NCBI GenBank assembly: GCA_015501055.1
Contig: JADNYV010000104.1
Location: forward strand, 1 to 64,000
DNA from: Mucidula mucida
Lineage: Eukaryota > Basidiomycota > Agaricomycetes > Agaricales > Physalacriaceae
DNA: 64,000 nucleotides
Reading direction: 5' to 3'
Shown: positions 22,843 to 32,200 of the stretch, in pieces
Position numbering within the stretch: position 1 is the stretch's first letter
Layout: every line of letters starts with the position of its first letter
Translations under genes and position numbers: made by a program
Notes under the pieces: generated by a model
What the model was told of the DNA's origin: nothing
Databases searched by the model: none
The model's input: only the letters and a program-made list of their open reading frames with translations

Positions 22843-22854
22843 TAGTTCCGATCT
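22843..22854 (-). promoter_or_regulatory. Primer-binding site, self-priming type
   Basis: Two bases inside the 5' LTR the minus strand reads AGATCGGAACTA. This is exactly complementary to TAGTTCCGATCT inside the LTR (22974-22963, minus strand), located where transcription should begin. No tRNA-type TGG start is present. This matches the Tf1/sushi self-priming arrangement. Confidence 0.65.
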
Positions 22855-22856
22855 TC

Positions 22857-23382
22857 TGTTAGCGACTGACTAAGCCACGAGACTCAACCAGGTACCACAG
22901 CAAGAAACTAAGGAGGAAAGCGTTCGCGTTCGTAAGACTAGGCTAGGCCAGGTGTATAAACGAGATCGGAACTAAAGTACAATGATACTACACTACTGCT
23001 TATATACTAGTAAGTCTGTGTTTGAGACTCCTTGTCCATACGCGTTTCCACTAGGGATGCTCCACGCCCTTGACCCAGTGTGGTATGCTACTAGTCCGTG
23101 AAACCATTAAATACGAGTGGTAACTGCATGTAAGTAATAATACTGAAACGTCCATGTGTGCTACGAGTGTCGGCGGTGTGTATACAATAGGGAGTCCATG
23201 AGGTATCAGCATGTATGATGTCATCCATGTGTTGGACGTGTGTCCGACATGAGTACGGCTTCGGTAATGAAAAGGAGTATGATCAGTGACGAAACAGATG
23301 ATGAAACAGTCCGTTGGTTGATAAGACACCCCCGATAAGATATGATAAGATTGAAAATGTGAAAATATGGCGATTCATAACA
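22857..23382 (-). repeat. 5' LTR of gypsy 1, 526 bp, complete
   Basis: Sense strand runs TGTTATGAATCGCC ... AGTCGCTAACA, with TG/CA termini. It contains a TATATAAG box (sense, 23006-22999). Nearly identical to the truncated partner at 17986-18366 and to the LTRs of gypsy 2. Confidence 0.95.
22999..23006 (-). promoter_or_regulatory. TATA box of gypsy LTR promoter
   Basis: Sense TATATAAG. The base 32 nt downstream of its first T is the T of TAGTTCCGATCT (22974), the segment complementary to the primer-binding site, consistent with transcript initiation there. Confidence 0.6.
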
Positions 23383-23387
23383 CCTAG
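23383..23387. repeat. Target-site duplication of gypsy 1, right copy
   Basis: CCTAG, identical to 17981-17985. Confidence 0.9.
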
Positions 23388-24322
23388 TACTGTACCCTTG
23401 TTGTCCCAACAACAACATCCGCGAGTAAGTGCACTTGTTTGTTCCCCAACGTGCTCTGACTTGATCCAGGGCTTTGTATGGTGTCCGACAACCAGATACT
23501 TTCCAAGATGTAAAGGAAAGGTACAATGGTATCTCTATTGGACACAACTCGCAGCTGTCAGCCCTTACCCAGTCTGTCGACAAAATATTCAAATGCTCTT
23601 GGCCCAACGTTTTCTGGGAGGAGGTACATCTTCAGGCTGTATAACTACCTACTAAATATTTGATTTTTTGCAATTTTTTTCTACTACTTTCGAATCAAAT
23701 ACCAATCTGAGGCAATTCCGAGACTTTTTGTGGTACGGCAGTGTGCAAATGCGGTGCAAAAGTTTTGAGCCGATGATCAGCTTGCATGCAAAATCAACAT
23801 ATGTAAACAAACACATTGATGTGCCGTCTACTATATTAAACGCGCTCCCCAACGCGTCTCTCACCCTCCACGTCTCATGGGCAACAAAGATAAATGTCTA
23901 GATGCTGCCTGTTGCTTCAAACTAGGCCGGAAGCGCAAGCGGAAAGGCCAAAATGACCATCTACAACGGGCTAGAGCTGCTAGGAATGCATCTTCGAGCT
24001 CTGTGACCACACCACTTGATGCTAATGCACCGGACGAGTACTCATCTGATTTGGACAAGAAAAACGACCCCGGAAGTGACTCTGAGACTGCTAAGCTCTT
24101 GCATAAGGAGCAAAAGCAGAGCAGATAGCAGATCTTGAGGATGAGGAAGGATATGATTCCGAGGATGAGTGGTACCAGTAAATCACCTATAATTAACAAG
24201 TAATTACCATAGATTAGTAACTAGTTGCCTGTGCAGCGCTACATGGGTAAACAAAGGTCATGGATGGAAGGAGAGAGTCCGCGCGATGAAATCAGTGATC
24301 GGGCTGCTTAGTCAGCTCACAA
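23388..24322. other. Right interior of TIR element; possible acidic-basic ORF
   Basis: No firm gene. A plus-strand frame 23877-24128 (83 codons) starts MGNKDKCLDAACCFKLGRK, passes through a basic stretch HLQRARAARN and an acidic one DANAPDEYSSDLDKK. A one-base shift would extend it to DLEDEEGYDSEDEWYQ and a stop near 24181. The basic-then-acidic make-up resembles N-termini of some agaricomycete transposon proteins, a weak impression only. The gypsy insertion separates it from 16-18 kb. Confidence 0.35.
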
Positions 24323-24349
24323 TCTTTCCCCCGCCAATTGCCCATACCC
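24323..24349 (-). repeat. Right terminal inverted repeat of the 11.27-kb element
   Basis: Reverse complement begins GGGTATGGGCAATTGGCGGG followed by GGAAAG, matching 13077-13106 with two one-base gaps. Confidence 0.75.
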
Positions 24350-24358
24350 ATTGCCAGT
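24350..24358. repeat. Target-site duplication, right (ATTGCCAGT)
   Basis: Identical to 13068-13076. Sequence after it (GTTTGCCATCCTGTAC) continues the homology with the right arm at 48508 and downwards. Confidence 0.8.
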
Positions 24359-24511
24359 GTTTGCCATCCTGTACTGGTACTTCGAGTTTTTTTGGGCGGG
24401 CTTCAGAATTTGAGACAAGAACAGTTGGTCCGTATAAATGGAAGAAGTTGGCCATTTCGAGTACATACATGAGAAAGAAAGAAAAGAATCATGATGATGG
24501 TGTGAGGAATG

Positions 24512-24862
24512 GAGGCTACACTAAACAAGTCTTTTCCCCTGTGCCTGACAATGACAGCGAAGCGATCAAAACACTTTGAAACCCGCCAACCACCAAAAAT
24601 GAAATCCGCCAACTGCCAAAAACAGCCAACCACCACCTCCTGCCACTTTTTTATATAATAATCCTTGACCGCTAACCCTACCAACCCTTACCTAACCCCC
24701 CGCCAACCCTAACCGACCTGAACCCTATCTCAAGCGCAAATTGTACCTAACCGGGAACCGCCACCACCAATCCCGCCATCCAACAGCCAAACTTGGACAA
24801 ATGGAAGCAGATCGAAGAAGCAGAATCATGCACAGGGGCAAAGACGGTTATACTCAGCCCTT
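24512..24862. mobile_element. MITE, 351 bp, 9-bp target duplication
   Basis: Left end contains AGTCTTTTCCCCTGTGC, right end in reverse complement CGTCTTTGCCCCTGTGC. With outer bases GGCT...A..TAAC the inverted repeats are about 30 bp and imperfect. Flanking words TGAGGAATG (24503-24511) and TGAGGGATG (24863-24871) agree in 8 of 9 positions. The right arm near 48330-48345 lacks the insert. The interior is C-rich with many CCAACC words. No coding capacity. Mutator-like affinity is suggested by the 9-bp duplication. Confidence 0.5.
24671..24728. repeat. Degenerate telomere-like CTAACCCT tract
   Basis: Words CTAACCCTA, AACCCTTA, CCTAACCCC, AACCCTAA, AACCCTAT in about 58 bp, resembling decayed CCCTAA repeats. 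It lies within the C-rich interior of the MITE, where CCAACC words are common, so it may be a by-product of composition. Confidence 0.3.
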
Positions 24863-24872
24863 TGAGGGATGC

Positions 24873-26093
24873 ACAACTTCCTAATTGGATCCTTTGGCAC
24901 ACTTCCTTCACTCCGCCAACGTCACCCATGTCCACCTCACTGATCTTACCCCCAATGTTTGCCGCTGTGTCCTCAAAGCAATTTGTTCGGGAAATGCACT
25001 CTAAAATATTGGAAGCCACCTTCCTTGCTCTGCATGCCGCCGACGAGAAAAAGGATCAGAAAAGGCTCCTATTGCTAGTTGGAAACACCGGAGATTAGTG
25101 CCTCACGGGGGCTTTTCTCGACGCGGTTACTCGCCCATGTTGAGAACACGGCTACATTGTGAGTCAAGTTGACTTGACCTTTTCTCCCGCTTGTTTAGCC
25201 TCACCTTGTACAGAACGCATACTACACTGGAACGGTCTTGTACGCAAATTTGGTCTTCTTAGCATGAGTTGCCTCTTAAACAATCCATAGCACCCTCAAC
25301 CAACATTATAATTGACAATTGGATCTCATCAGACTCTAGCAGAACATCCAGCCTCGAGCCAGACATTGTGTGGTGCGTTGAACTGTCATTGTGTACCCAA
25401 TCTGAGTCTACCTAGTCCTGCCCCCGCCAATACGCTTCAACTCTAATCGGCATCGACATAGCCCGCCCATAGCTTCCCTGCCACGCAACTAGGCACGTCT
25501 CTTAGACCGTAGACTCATGGAAAGCGACGTTTTGACGCACATTACTGGTAAGTTGTGCCACGATTATGATCTTGGACATGATTTTGACAAGGTATTGTCC
25601 CAGACCACTCCCAATAGGACTTTGCTCCCGCCCTACACTGCCAGGAAGCTACCGCAGAATGGCCAGAGTGCTATTGGCATTGGACCGCATTTAACAAGGA
25701 CAAACTACTCAAGAAAGAAAGCCTACCATTGCACCCGGAAGGCATCAATTCATTTGTTTGCGAGTCATCTAGAATTCTCTTTGACTGTGTTTTAAAAGCC
25801 GTGTGTTTTCTCCGTTGCGGCGTTTTCAATGGCCAGTCAGGCATTGGTAAGCGCCAGAACTTGAAATGCTCATAATTTGTAGGGAAAACCTTCTTCCTGT
25901 GGTACAGCTTAATTCGCCTTATGGCTTCGTCTCAGTTGTCTCTATCCCTTAAAAGCTCTACAGTGCCAGGATCTCATCCATGCCGAAAAGACCGGTATTT
26001 TGGGACGACCCAGTTGGATTCAGCGCGTTCATTTGGACTGTCATCGATAAAGACCTTCAACTTCAAGCAACGGGACTACAGAGATAAGCTATT
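24873..26093 (+). pseudogene. P-loop NTPase gene (Crinkler-like), decayed
   Basis: An N-terminal part reads SSKQFVREMHSKILEATFLA to a stop at 25098. A later part (25660-25846) reads KKESLPLHPEGINSFVCESS then GVFNGQSGIG. After a GTAAGC...TTTGTAG intron (25847-25882) it continues KTFFLWYSLIRLMASSQ. The spliced junction creates a Walker A motif GQSGIGKT. Downstream, WDDPVGFSAFIWTVIDKDL is read in a shifted frame. Fungal Crinkler-type and related NTPases have a similar G-x-P/S-G-I-G-K-T-x-F-L-W-Y context, so that relationship is suggested, not shown. Frameshifts and the stop make this copy non-functional. Confidence 0.55.
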
Positions 26094-27476
26094 TATGTCT
26101 GTTGGTCTGCACCTTCCGGCGCGTAGTTTAGGTTCCGTGTTGTTTTCCCAATCCCTACATTTGTGTCTGAGGCCTCGACGCGCCGCCTGCCCTCTCCGCT
26201 ACTCCGCTCTGGCAGCAAATTCCTGAAGCATGGCAGAAGTTCTACAAGCAATGGAACACAGTCAACACAAATGAAGTACTTGGGAAAGAAAGCCTGGAAT
26301 TGCACCCCAGAAGACGGCTGTTGTATCAAAGTCTCTTCACCAGCGTCTTTGCAGGAGTTACATCTCCTGAAAACCTTGTCGTAATCACAGGGCAACCATA
26401 CTCAAAACTCCAAACACTTCGAAGGACCAGTCAATTTCACCTGTATCCAAGGCCGACCCAGTCGTATTCAGCGCGTTCATGTGGGCTTTCATAGATACAG
26501 ACTTACTGGTCAAGGTGTGTTGCAACGAGTCTCGGTATCACCCTTGCGTAACATGTCCACCGTAGGGTTCATCCTCCTTCTTCTGAACATGCATGGCATT
26601 TTCTTTCTCAACGCCAGCCAGAGCGCACTCCATGAGATCTGTCAACTCTTTAGTGACTGTGGGGGACTGTGGCCAGCTTGGCATCAAGAGCAGCGCGCTT
26701 TGCGTTGGTAATGGTCTGCTTGCTGTTCAGCTCTTTCCGGCGGGCAAAGAGGGCGTGTGCGCTAACAATGAGCTGCTGATCATATCTCTCAACATTGCCT
26801 TTGTGTTTCTGGCTTGCACAGTTTGAGACTGTATGGCCGTCTGGGTCAGTCATTGATAAACCACCCGTAAGTCTGCTTTCATATTTCTTTTGTCTTTTAC
26901 CAACTGTTCTCTAGGTCGGAGACAGTGTCTCTCCCTTGAAGTCAATCCAAGAGCGTGCGTCTGGCTTCCTTCTTCTCAACTTACCGTTGCCTAGACGGGA
27001 AAGGTCTTTTAACAGTTGTCCGCCATGCTTCCGACCGCCTCCCCTGACATGAATAGCCGTCTCTAATATGGTTCCCTTCAGCTCTCCCCAAAACCCAACC
27101 AGTAAGCGCATAGAGGAGCACTCGCGGCGGGATGTGGGTGACAAGGGGGCTCAGAATGGGCTCACACACTCAACAAAAGAGACACAAGTTTATCAAGGCG
27201 TGTCCTATGCTCAATAGGCTATTTCATGTTGTGCCGGGCTCTTGTAAAGGAATCCGCTTTGGTCTAGGTTTGGACAAAGAGAATGTATGGCAAGAGTGTG
27301 GTGTTATACGTGAGCCCTTTGTATGTGTCAGCTGATCCTTCTTTTTCTGCTTGGGGCAAGATATGACACCTTGTGAACGCTTTGCAGACCCGCCTGGGGC
27401 TAAGCCTTTGTTGGCAACGCAGGTAACGGCGGTTGTTTTACTGTGGCAGCATTTGTAGTCAATGATTGGTCATAGT
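26094..27476. other. Remains downstream of NTPase fragment
   Basis: A frame around 26200-26400 reads WQQIPEAWQKFYKQWNTVN and LFTSVFAGVTSPENLVV and could be a further exon of the NTPase-family gene. Nothing certain beyond that. 27280-27476 mirrors 46690-46870. No complete gene. Confidence 0.35.
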
Positions 27477-28004
27477 TGTTAGCGACTGACTAAGCCACGA
27501 GACTCAACCAGGTACCACAGCAAGAACTAAGGAAGAAAACATTCGCATTCGTAAGACAAGGCTAGGCCAGGTGTATAAACAAGATCGGAACTAAAGTACA
27601 ATGATACTACACTACTGCTTATATACTAGTAAGTCTGTGTTTGGGACTCCTTGTCCATACGTGTTTCCACTAGGGATGCTCTACACCCTTGACCCAGTGT
27701 TGTATGCTACTAGTCCGTGAAACCATTAAATACGAGTGGTAACTGCATGTAAGTAATAATACTGAAACGACCATGTGTGCTACGAGTGTCGGCGGTGTGT
27801 ATACAATAGGGAGTCCATGAGGTATCGGCATGTATGATGTCATCCATGTGTTGGGTGTGTGTCCAACATGAGTATGGCTTCGGTAATGAAAAGGAGTATG
27901 ATCGGTAACGAAACAGATGATGAAACAGTCCGTTGGTTGATAAGATAGGCCCCCCGAGAAGATATGATAAGATTGAAAATGTGAAAATATGGCGATTCAT
28001 AACA
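27477..28004 (-). repeat. 3' LTR of gypsy 2
   Basis: 528 bp with TGTTAGCGACTG...TCATAACA ends on the plus strand, closely matching the gypsy 1 LTR. Confidence 0.94.
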
Positions 28005-28017
28005 TCACCCCCTCCTT
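28005..28017 (-). promoter_or_regulatory. Polypurine tract of gypsy 2
   Basis: Sense AAGGAGGGGGTGA directly abuts the 3' LTR, the expected plus-strand primer position for reverse transcription. Confidence 0.8.
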
Positions 28018-28099
28018 AAGGCGCAAGTTCCATTCTGCGCCAGAGTCGCTCCATGAGGGCTGCAGAGGGTAGCATGATGTCGAGGGGTTTGGTAGCGGG

Positions 28100-31000
28100 C
28101 GGTGGCATGGGTCGGAATAGATGGGATGGGAATTGCGACATGGGGACTTCAATGCGAGCAAGCGCGGGTGGCTTCGGCTTGTTTGGATATTGTTGGTGGA
28201 AATCACTGATAGCTTCGTTGGCATTTTTGAGATTGCATGCCAGTTCCCATGTCTGTTTGTGTGTGCCATAACCCTTCCAGTGAACCTTGTATTAAAAATC
28301 CCCGCGGTACTTCCGGGAATTAACCACTTTCTCAACCTCCCATTCCGGTTCGGCTTCTTCCAGCACAGGTGGTGGACGCGTGTCTTGGGGTTGCGTTGGA
28401 AATTGCGGCTCATGGTAAGGCGTCAACAGGGCCTCATTGAACACAGGATGAATGCTTTTCCACATGTGAGGAATCTGGAGCTTGTAAGAGCTCGTCCCGA
28501 CTTTCTTGATCACTTTGAACGGCCCAAAGTGTTTGTCATCGAGCTTCTTCATTGGTCGGTCCGTACTGAGATTTGTCCCTTCCAGCCATACTTTGTCACC
28601 TTCCTTGTACTCCACTGCCTCTGTCCGCTTCCTGTTATAAAACCGTTTCATGTCCTCTTTGGCTATCTTCAATGCCGACCCCACTTCGTCCTATGTTTTC
28701 CTTATGCCGTCGGCAAACTCCTGCGCAGTCTTGTTTCTTGATGCCGTTTTTGGGGTGGTGCCTTTGTAGGGGTGTCTGCCCATGTCTGCAAAGAACGGAG
28801 TGACTTTGGTTGCCAAGTGTACCCGATCATTGTAAACGAATTCGGCAGAGGGTAGCCATTCGTGCCAGTTGTTCTAATGGTAGTTGACAAATAACCATAA
28901 GAAATGTTCTATCTCTTGGTTCAACTGTTCCGTTTGCCCATTTGCCTGTGGATGGTACGCCATCGTGAAGTTCCCTTCAATGCCCAACAGCCGGTATAAC
29001 TCCTTCATGAAATGCGAGTGGTATTGCGGACCTCGATTGTGTATCATCTGTCGCGGCAATCCATGTATGGGGAAAATTTGATCGCGGTAAATATGAGCCA
29101 TGCCTTCTGACGTCAGGGTGGTGTGTGTTGGTATAATGTGTAACCGCTTTGTGAAATGGTCCACAAACGTGCTGATCGCGTTGTATCCTCCCGATTCCGG
29201 CAGCTCTCCAATCATGTCTGTCCCTACTATCTCCCATGGCTCGCTTGGCACATCGATAGGATGAAGAGGTGCAGCCAGCTTCGTGCGATGTGACTTTGTG
29301 ACCTGGCATTTTTGACACCCTTCTACGTATTCGCGGACGTCTCGGCTGATTCTGGGCCACCAATAGGTGCATGTGATCAATTCAAGGGTCTTGTATCGTT
29401 CCGGATGCCCTGCAAGCTGTGCATCATGGTGCATTCCAATAACTCTTCCCCGCAATTCCTTGTCCTTCGGTATGTAAATACGATCTTTCCACATAATAAG
29501 TCCATTTTCCTTCTCTTCCCATCCTTTTTCTTTGTTTTCTAATGCTTTTTGTACGTATCTGTCTTTGTTTCCTTTTGTTTGATTTTGTTAAGTAATTCGT
29601 CCTTCGGTGTAGCTACTGTATGTAAAGAAAATTGAATTTGTGAAATAAAAAACTCCGGCTTGAGCAAAACAACGTTTTCGTTATCTTTTTCCCCCTTCTC
29701 AAGGCCTGTCATCCTTGACAAGGCATCAGCTTTCCCCATCATCTTTCCCAGCTTATGAATTATCTGGATGTCATACTCCGCCAACTCCGTAACCCATCTT
29801 GCCTGCCTCCGATTCAACTTCTGTGGCTTCCTGAAGTACTGAAGATTTTGATGATCGGTGAAAACCTCCACTGTCTCCTTGGCGCCAAGGAGATATTGCC
29901 GCCAGTCGTTGATTGAGTCCATAATAGCCATCATCTCTTTGTCGTAGATCTCATAATTGCGCTCCACTTCGTTCAGCGCGCGAGACCGAAAGGCTACTGG
30001 TCTCCATTTTCCGTCAACAAACTAGGAAAGAACCGCCCCGTTTGCATAGTTCGAGGAGTCCGCCTTGACTCAAAACTTGCCGTTGTCGCGTGGTACGATC
30101 AGAACGGGTTCTTCCGTCATCCTCTGTTTCAACTCCTTAAATGCCTCGTGCTGCTTCATGCCCTAAACCCACTCGCCCTTCCCAGTTAGTGATGTCAATG
30201 GCTTCGCTACTCCCACAAATCCCCGGATGAAACGTCGGTAAAAGTTGCAGAAGCCCAGGAATGACTGTACTTTACTACGGCCACTTTTGCCGGATCCATC
30301 TTCACTTCTCCTCCTCCAACAATAACTCCCAAGTAGTCTACAGTATGTGCCTCAAAACTACATTTCTCGGGTTTTAAATACAACTTATTTACTCGTAATA
30401 TTTCTAATACTCGTCGTATGATATGCCTATGTTCTTTCAACGTGTTTGTAAAGATAAGTATATCGTCTAAGTATACTATAACATGTCCTTCATTGATCAA
30501 CTCCTTCAGAATGTGATTCATGAACGATTGAAAAGTTGCCGGCAAGTTTGTAAGTCCAAAGAACATGACTGAGGGCTCAAACAGGCCTCAGTTTGTTCTA
30601 AACGCCGCTTTCCACTCATCACTGTCTTTGATCCGAATGTTATTGTAACCCCATTGGACGTCCATCTTTGTAAACCACTTCGCTCCCTTCAGCTTGTTGA
30701 TAAGCTCCTGGATCAACGGCAAGGGGTATTGGTTTGTGATTGTCATGTCGTTTAATTTCCGATTAAACTATAACATGTCCTTCATCGATCAGCTCCTTCA
30801 GAATGTGATTCATGAACGATTGGAACATCGCCGGCGAGTTTGTAAGTCCGAAGAACATGACTGAGGGCTCAAACAGGCCTCGGTTTGTTCTAAACACCGC
30901 TTTCCACTCATCACCTTCTTTGATCCGGATGTTATTATAACTCCATCGGACATCCATCTTTGTGAAACACTTCGCTCCCTTCAGCTTGTTGATAAGTTCT

Positions 31001-32150
31001 TGGATCAACGGTAAGGGGTATTGGTTTTTGATCGTCATGTTATTCAATTTCCGATAATCCTGCACGGGCCGAAGACTTCTGTCCTTCTTCTTGACAAAGA
31101 AGAATGATGACACCATGGGTGAGATTGATGGCTGTATGCGTCCCGTGCGTATGTTTTCCTCCAAGAACTTGTCTAATGCCTTCTGCTCGGATGGACTAAG
31201 GGGATAGACCTTGCAGTCAACCGGTTTGGAACCAGGCATGAGTTCTATCGCGTGATCCCAGGGTCTTTGCTCCAGTACCTTGTCAAAGTCCGCCTTGCTA
31301 AATAAATTGGAGAATTCCTCAATGTAAGGTGCAGCAGCGAATGAAGGCTGTTGTGATCTTAGCTTTTCACCGCTTTTGCGATAGTTGTCCCAGTCCATCC
31401 AAAACAACCGCTCTCCCTCCTCCAGCTTCTCTTCTACATCTTCTCCTTCATCTTCTGGCGAGTCATACTCGGGTAGGTAGCCGCAACGGTCTGGGCATCG
31501 ATCAAAAGACAGCGTGGATTCCATCCAGTTGATCGTGGGGTTGTGATATCGTAACCAATCTAGCCCCAAAAAGATGCTTGTTTTGCCAAGATTGGTGACG
31601 GCCAACTCAATCTTTTCTGCGTGATCACCGATCTTCATCCGGACCTCCACAAAGCCTTTGATTGCTCCTCCCTCGTTTAGGGTTCCATCCGCATTGTAGA
31701 CAGGGAGCTTGACCGGTAACTCCTTGATCGGGAGTCCGTTCTTCTTAACAAATTCTTTATTGATGCAAGAACCCATTGCTCCGCTGTCGAGAAGGGCACT
31801 CGTTTCCCATTCAGAGCCTGTGTGTACGCTCTCTATGGTTACTCAAAGTTTCATGTCCTGCCCCTTTGTTCCCCGGATATACTTCCTCGACTTTTTTAAC
31901 TCCGTTACGACTTCTACCGCAGCTTCCTTCGTCAACGCTCTAATCGCCATCACCTTCTCTTCTGTCGCTTCTCTCTCTCTCCGCTCCGGCATCCATGCTC
32001 TCAAAATTCCCACTGCTCTCGGCACTTCATCCTCTCTTAGCCTTTGTGCAACCCACTCAGGCGTGTTTGGTTCGTATCTTTCTTTGCAGGTTTTGGTGGT
32101 AAAATTGTCGATGATATTTTAGATGCCTTAGTACCCGTACTGTAAATAAA
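28100..32150 (-). pseudogene. pol: pol of gypsy 2 (PR, RT, RNase H, integrase, chromodomain), broken
   Basis: From high to low coordinate: protease LLDSGAMGSC region near 31790; RT (31100-30210) with SPFFF-equivalent [18 protein letters not shown] and YLDD in the segment near 30480; RNase H 29967-29539 with YDKEMMAIM, TDHQNLQYF and ADALSR; integrase 29494-28874 with an HHCC-type start (H..H..CQKCQ), first catalytic Asp in VGTDMIGEL, IHNRGPQYH where a catalytic Asp is expected (Asn here), and the Glu in ANGQTEQLNQE. Then a C-terminal part 28684-28292 ends EWEVEKVVNSRKYRGDF, followed by a stop. The frame beyond the stop reads YKVHWKGYGTHKQTWE, a chromodomain. The chromodomain places it with chromoviruses. 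Confidence 0.9.
30475..31060 (-). repeat. Tandem duplication inside gypsy 2 RT, ~290 bp units
   Basis: The RT segment from RKLNxMTIKNQYPLPLIQEL to NEGHVIVY occurs twice in a row, at about 30767-31060 and 30475-30765. The two units differ at several positions, so the duplication is not a trivial assembly echo. The junction lies at 'ttccgattaaactataac'. It breaks the RT fold. Confidence 0.82.
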
Positions 32151-32200
32151 TTCTGCATCTGACAATTCTTCCCTTGGCGACTGCTCCGGCAGGACTGCGT

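Larger units (their letters stand above)
17986..23382 (-). mobile_element. Ty3/gypsy chromovirus-type retrotransposon 1, internally deleted
   Basis: Minus-strand element with a full 5' LTR (22857-23382), intact gag, and a pol carrying protease, reverse transcriptase and the start of RNase H. The remainder of pol (RNase H, integrase) and about 145 bp of the 3' LTR are missing. The junction at about 18366/18367 fuses LTR sequence to RNase H codons (SNYANGAV). By comparison with element 2 the deletion removed about 2.2 kb. Both outer ends and the CCTAG duplication are intact, so this was an internal deletion after insertion, or a deleted genome was inserted. A hAT relic interrupts pol at 19138-20186. 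Confidence 0.93.
13077..24349. mobile_element. 11.27-kb TIR DNA transposon with gene cargo
   Basis: The ends are inverted: left GGGTATGGGCAATTTGGCGG, right (reverse complement) GGGTATGGGCAATTGGCGGG. Identity runs for about 28 bp with two one-base indels. A perfect 9-bp duplication flanks the element and an empty site exists at 48509-48517. Without the 5.4-kb gypsy insertion the element is about 5.9 kb. It holds a kinase-like gene with one frameshift, a three-exon gene for 149 aa, a minisatellite and stretches with no recognised gene. A 9-bp duplication fits Mutator-like elements best, but 8-9-bp duplications occur in other superfamilies and no transposase was identified. It may be a non-autonomous cargo carrier (Pack-MULE-like), or its transposase may be too decayed to see. 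Confidence 0.75.
24359..27476. repeat. Inverted repeat segment (mirrors 46690-48508)
   Basis: Reverse-complement matches include 24873-25060 with 48180-48350, 25560-26090 with 47680-48090, and 27280-27460 with 46700-46870. Homology ends at 27476, where gypsy 2 begins, and picks up at 34249 with a part of the right arm about 1 kb further on. Confidence 0.7.

Noticed and set aside
13077..24349. Starship-type giant element
   Set aside because: No tyrosine recombinase captain gene was recognised, and the element has inverted ends and a 9-bp duplication, which fit a cut-and-paste transposon better.
25150..25170. GTCAAGTTGACTTGAC palindrome as a regulatory or CRISPR-like unit
   Set aside because: A single short palindrome with no repetition or associated genes.
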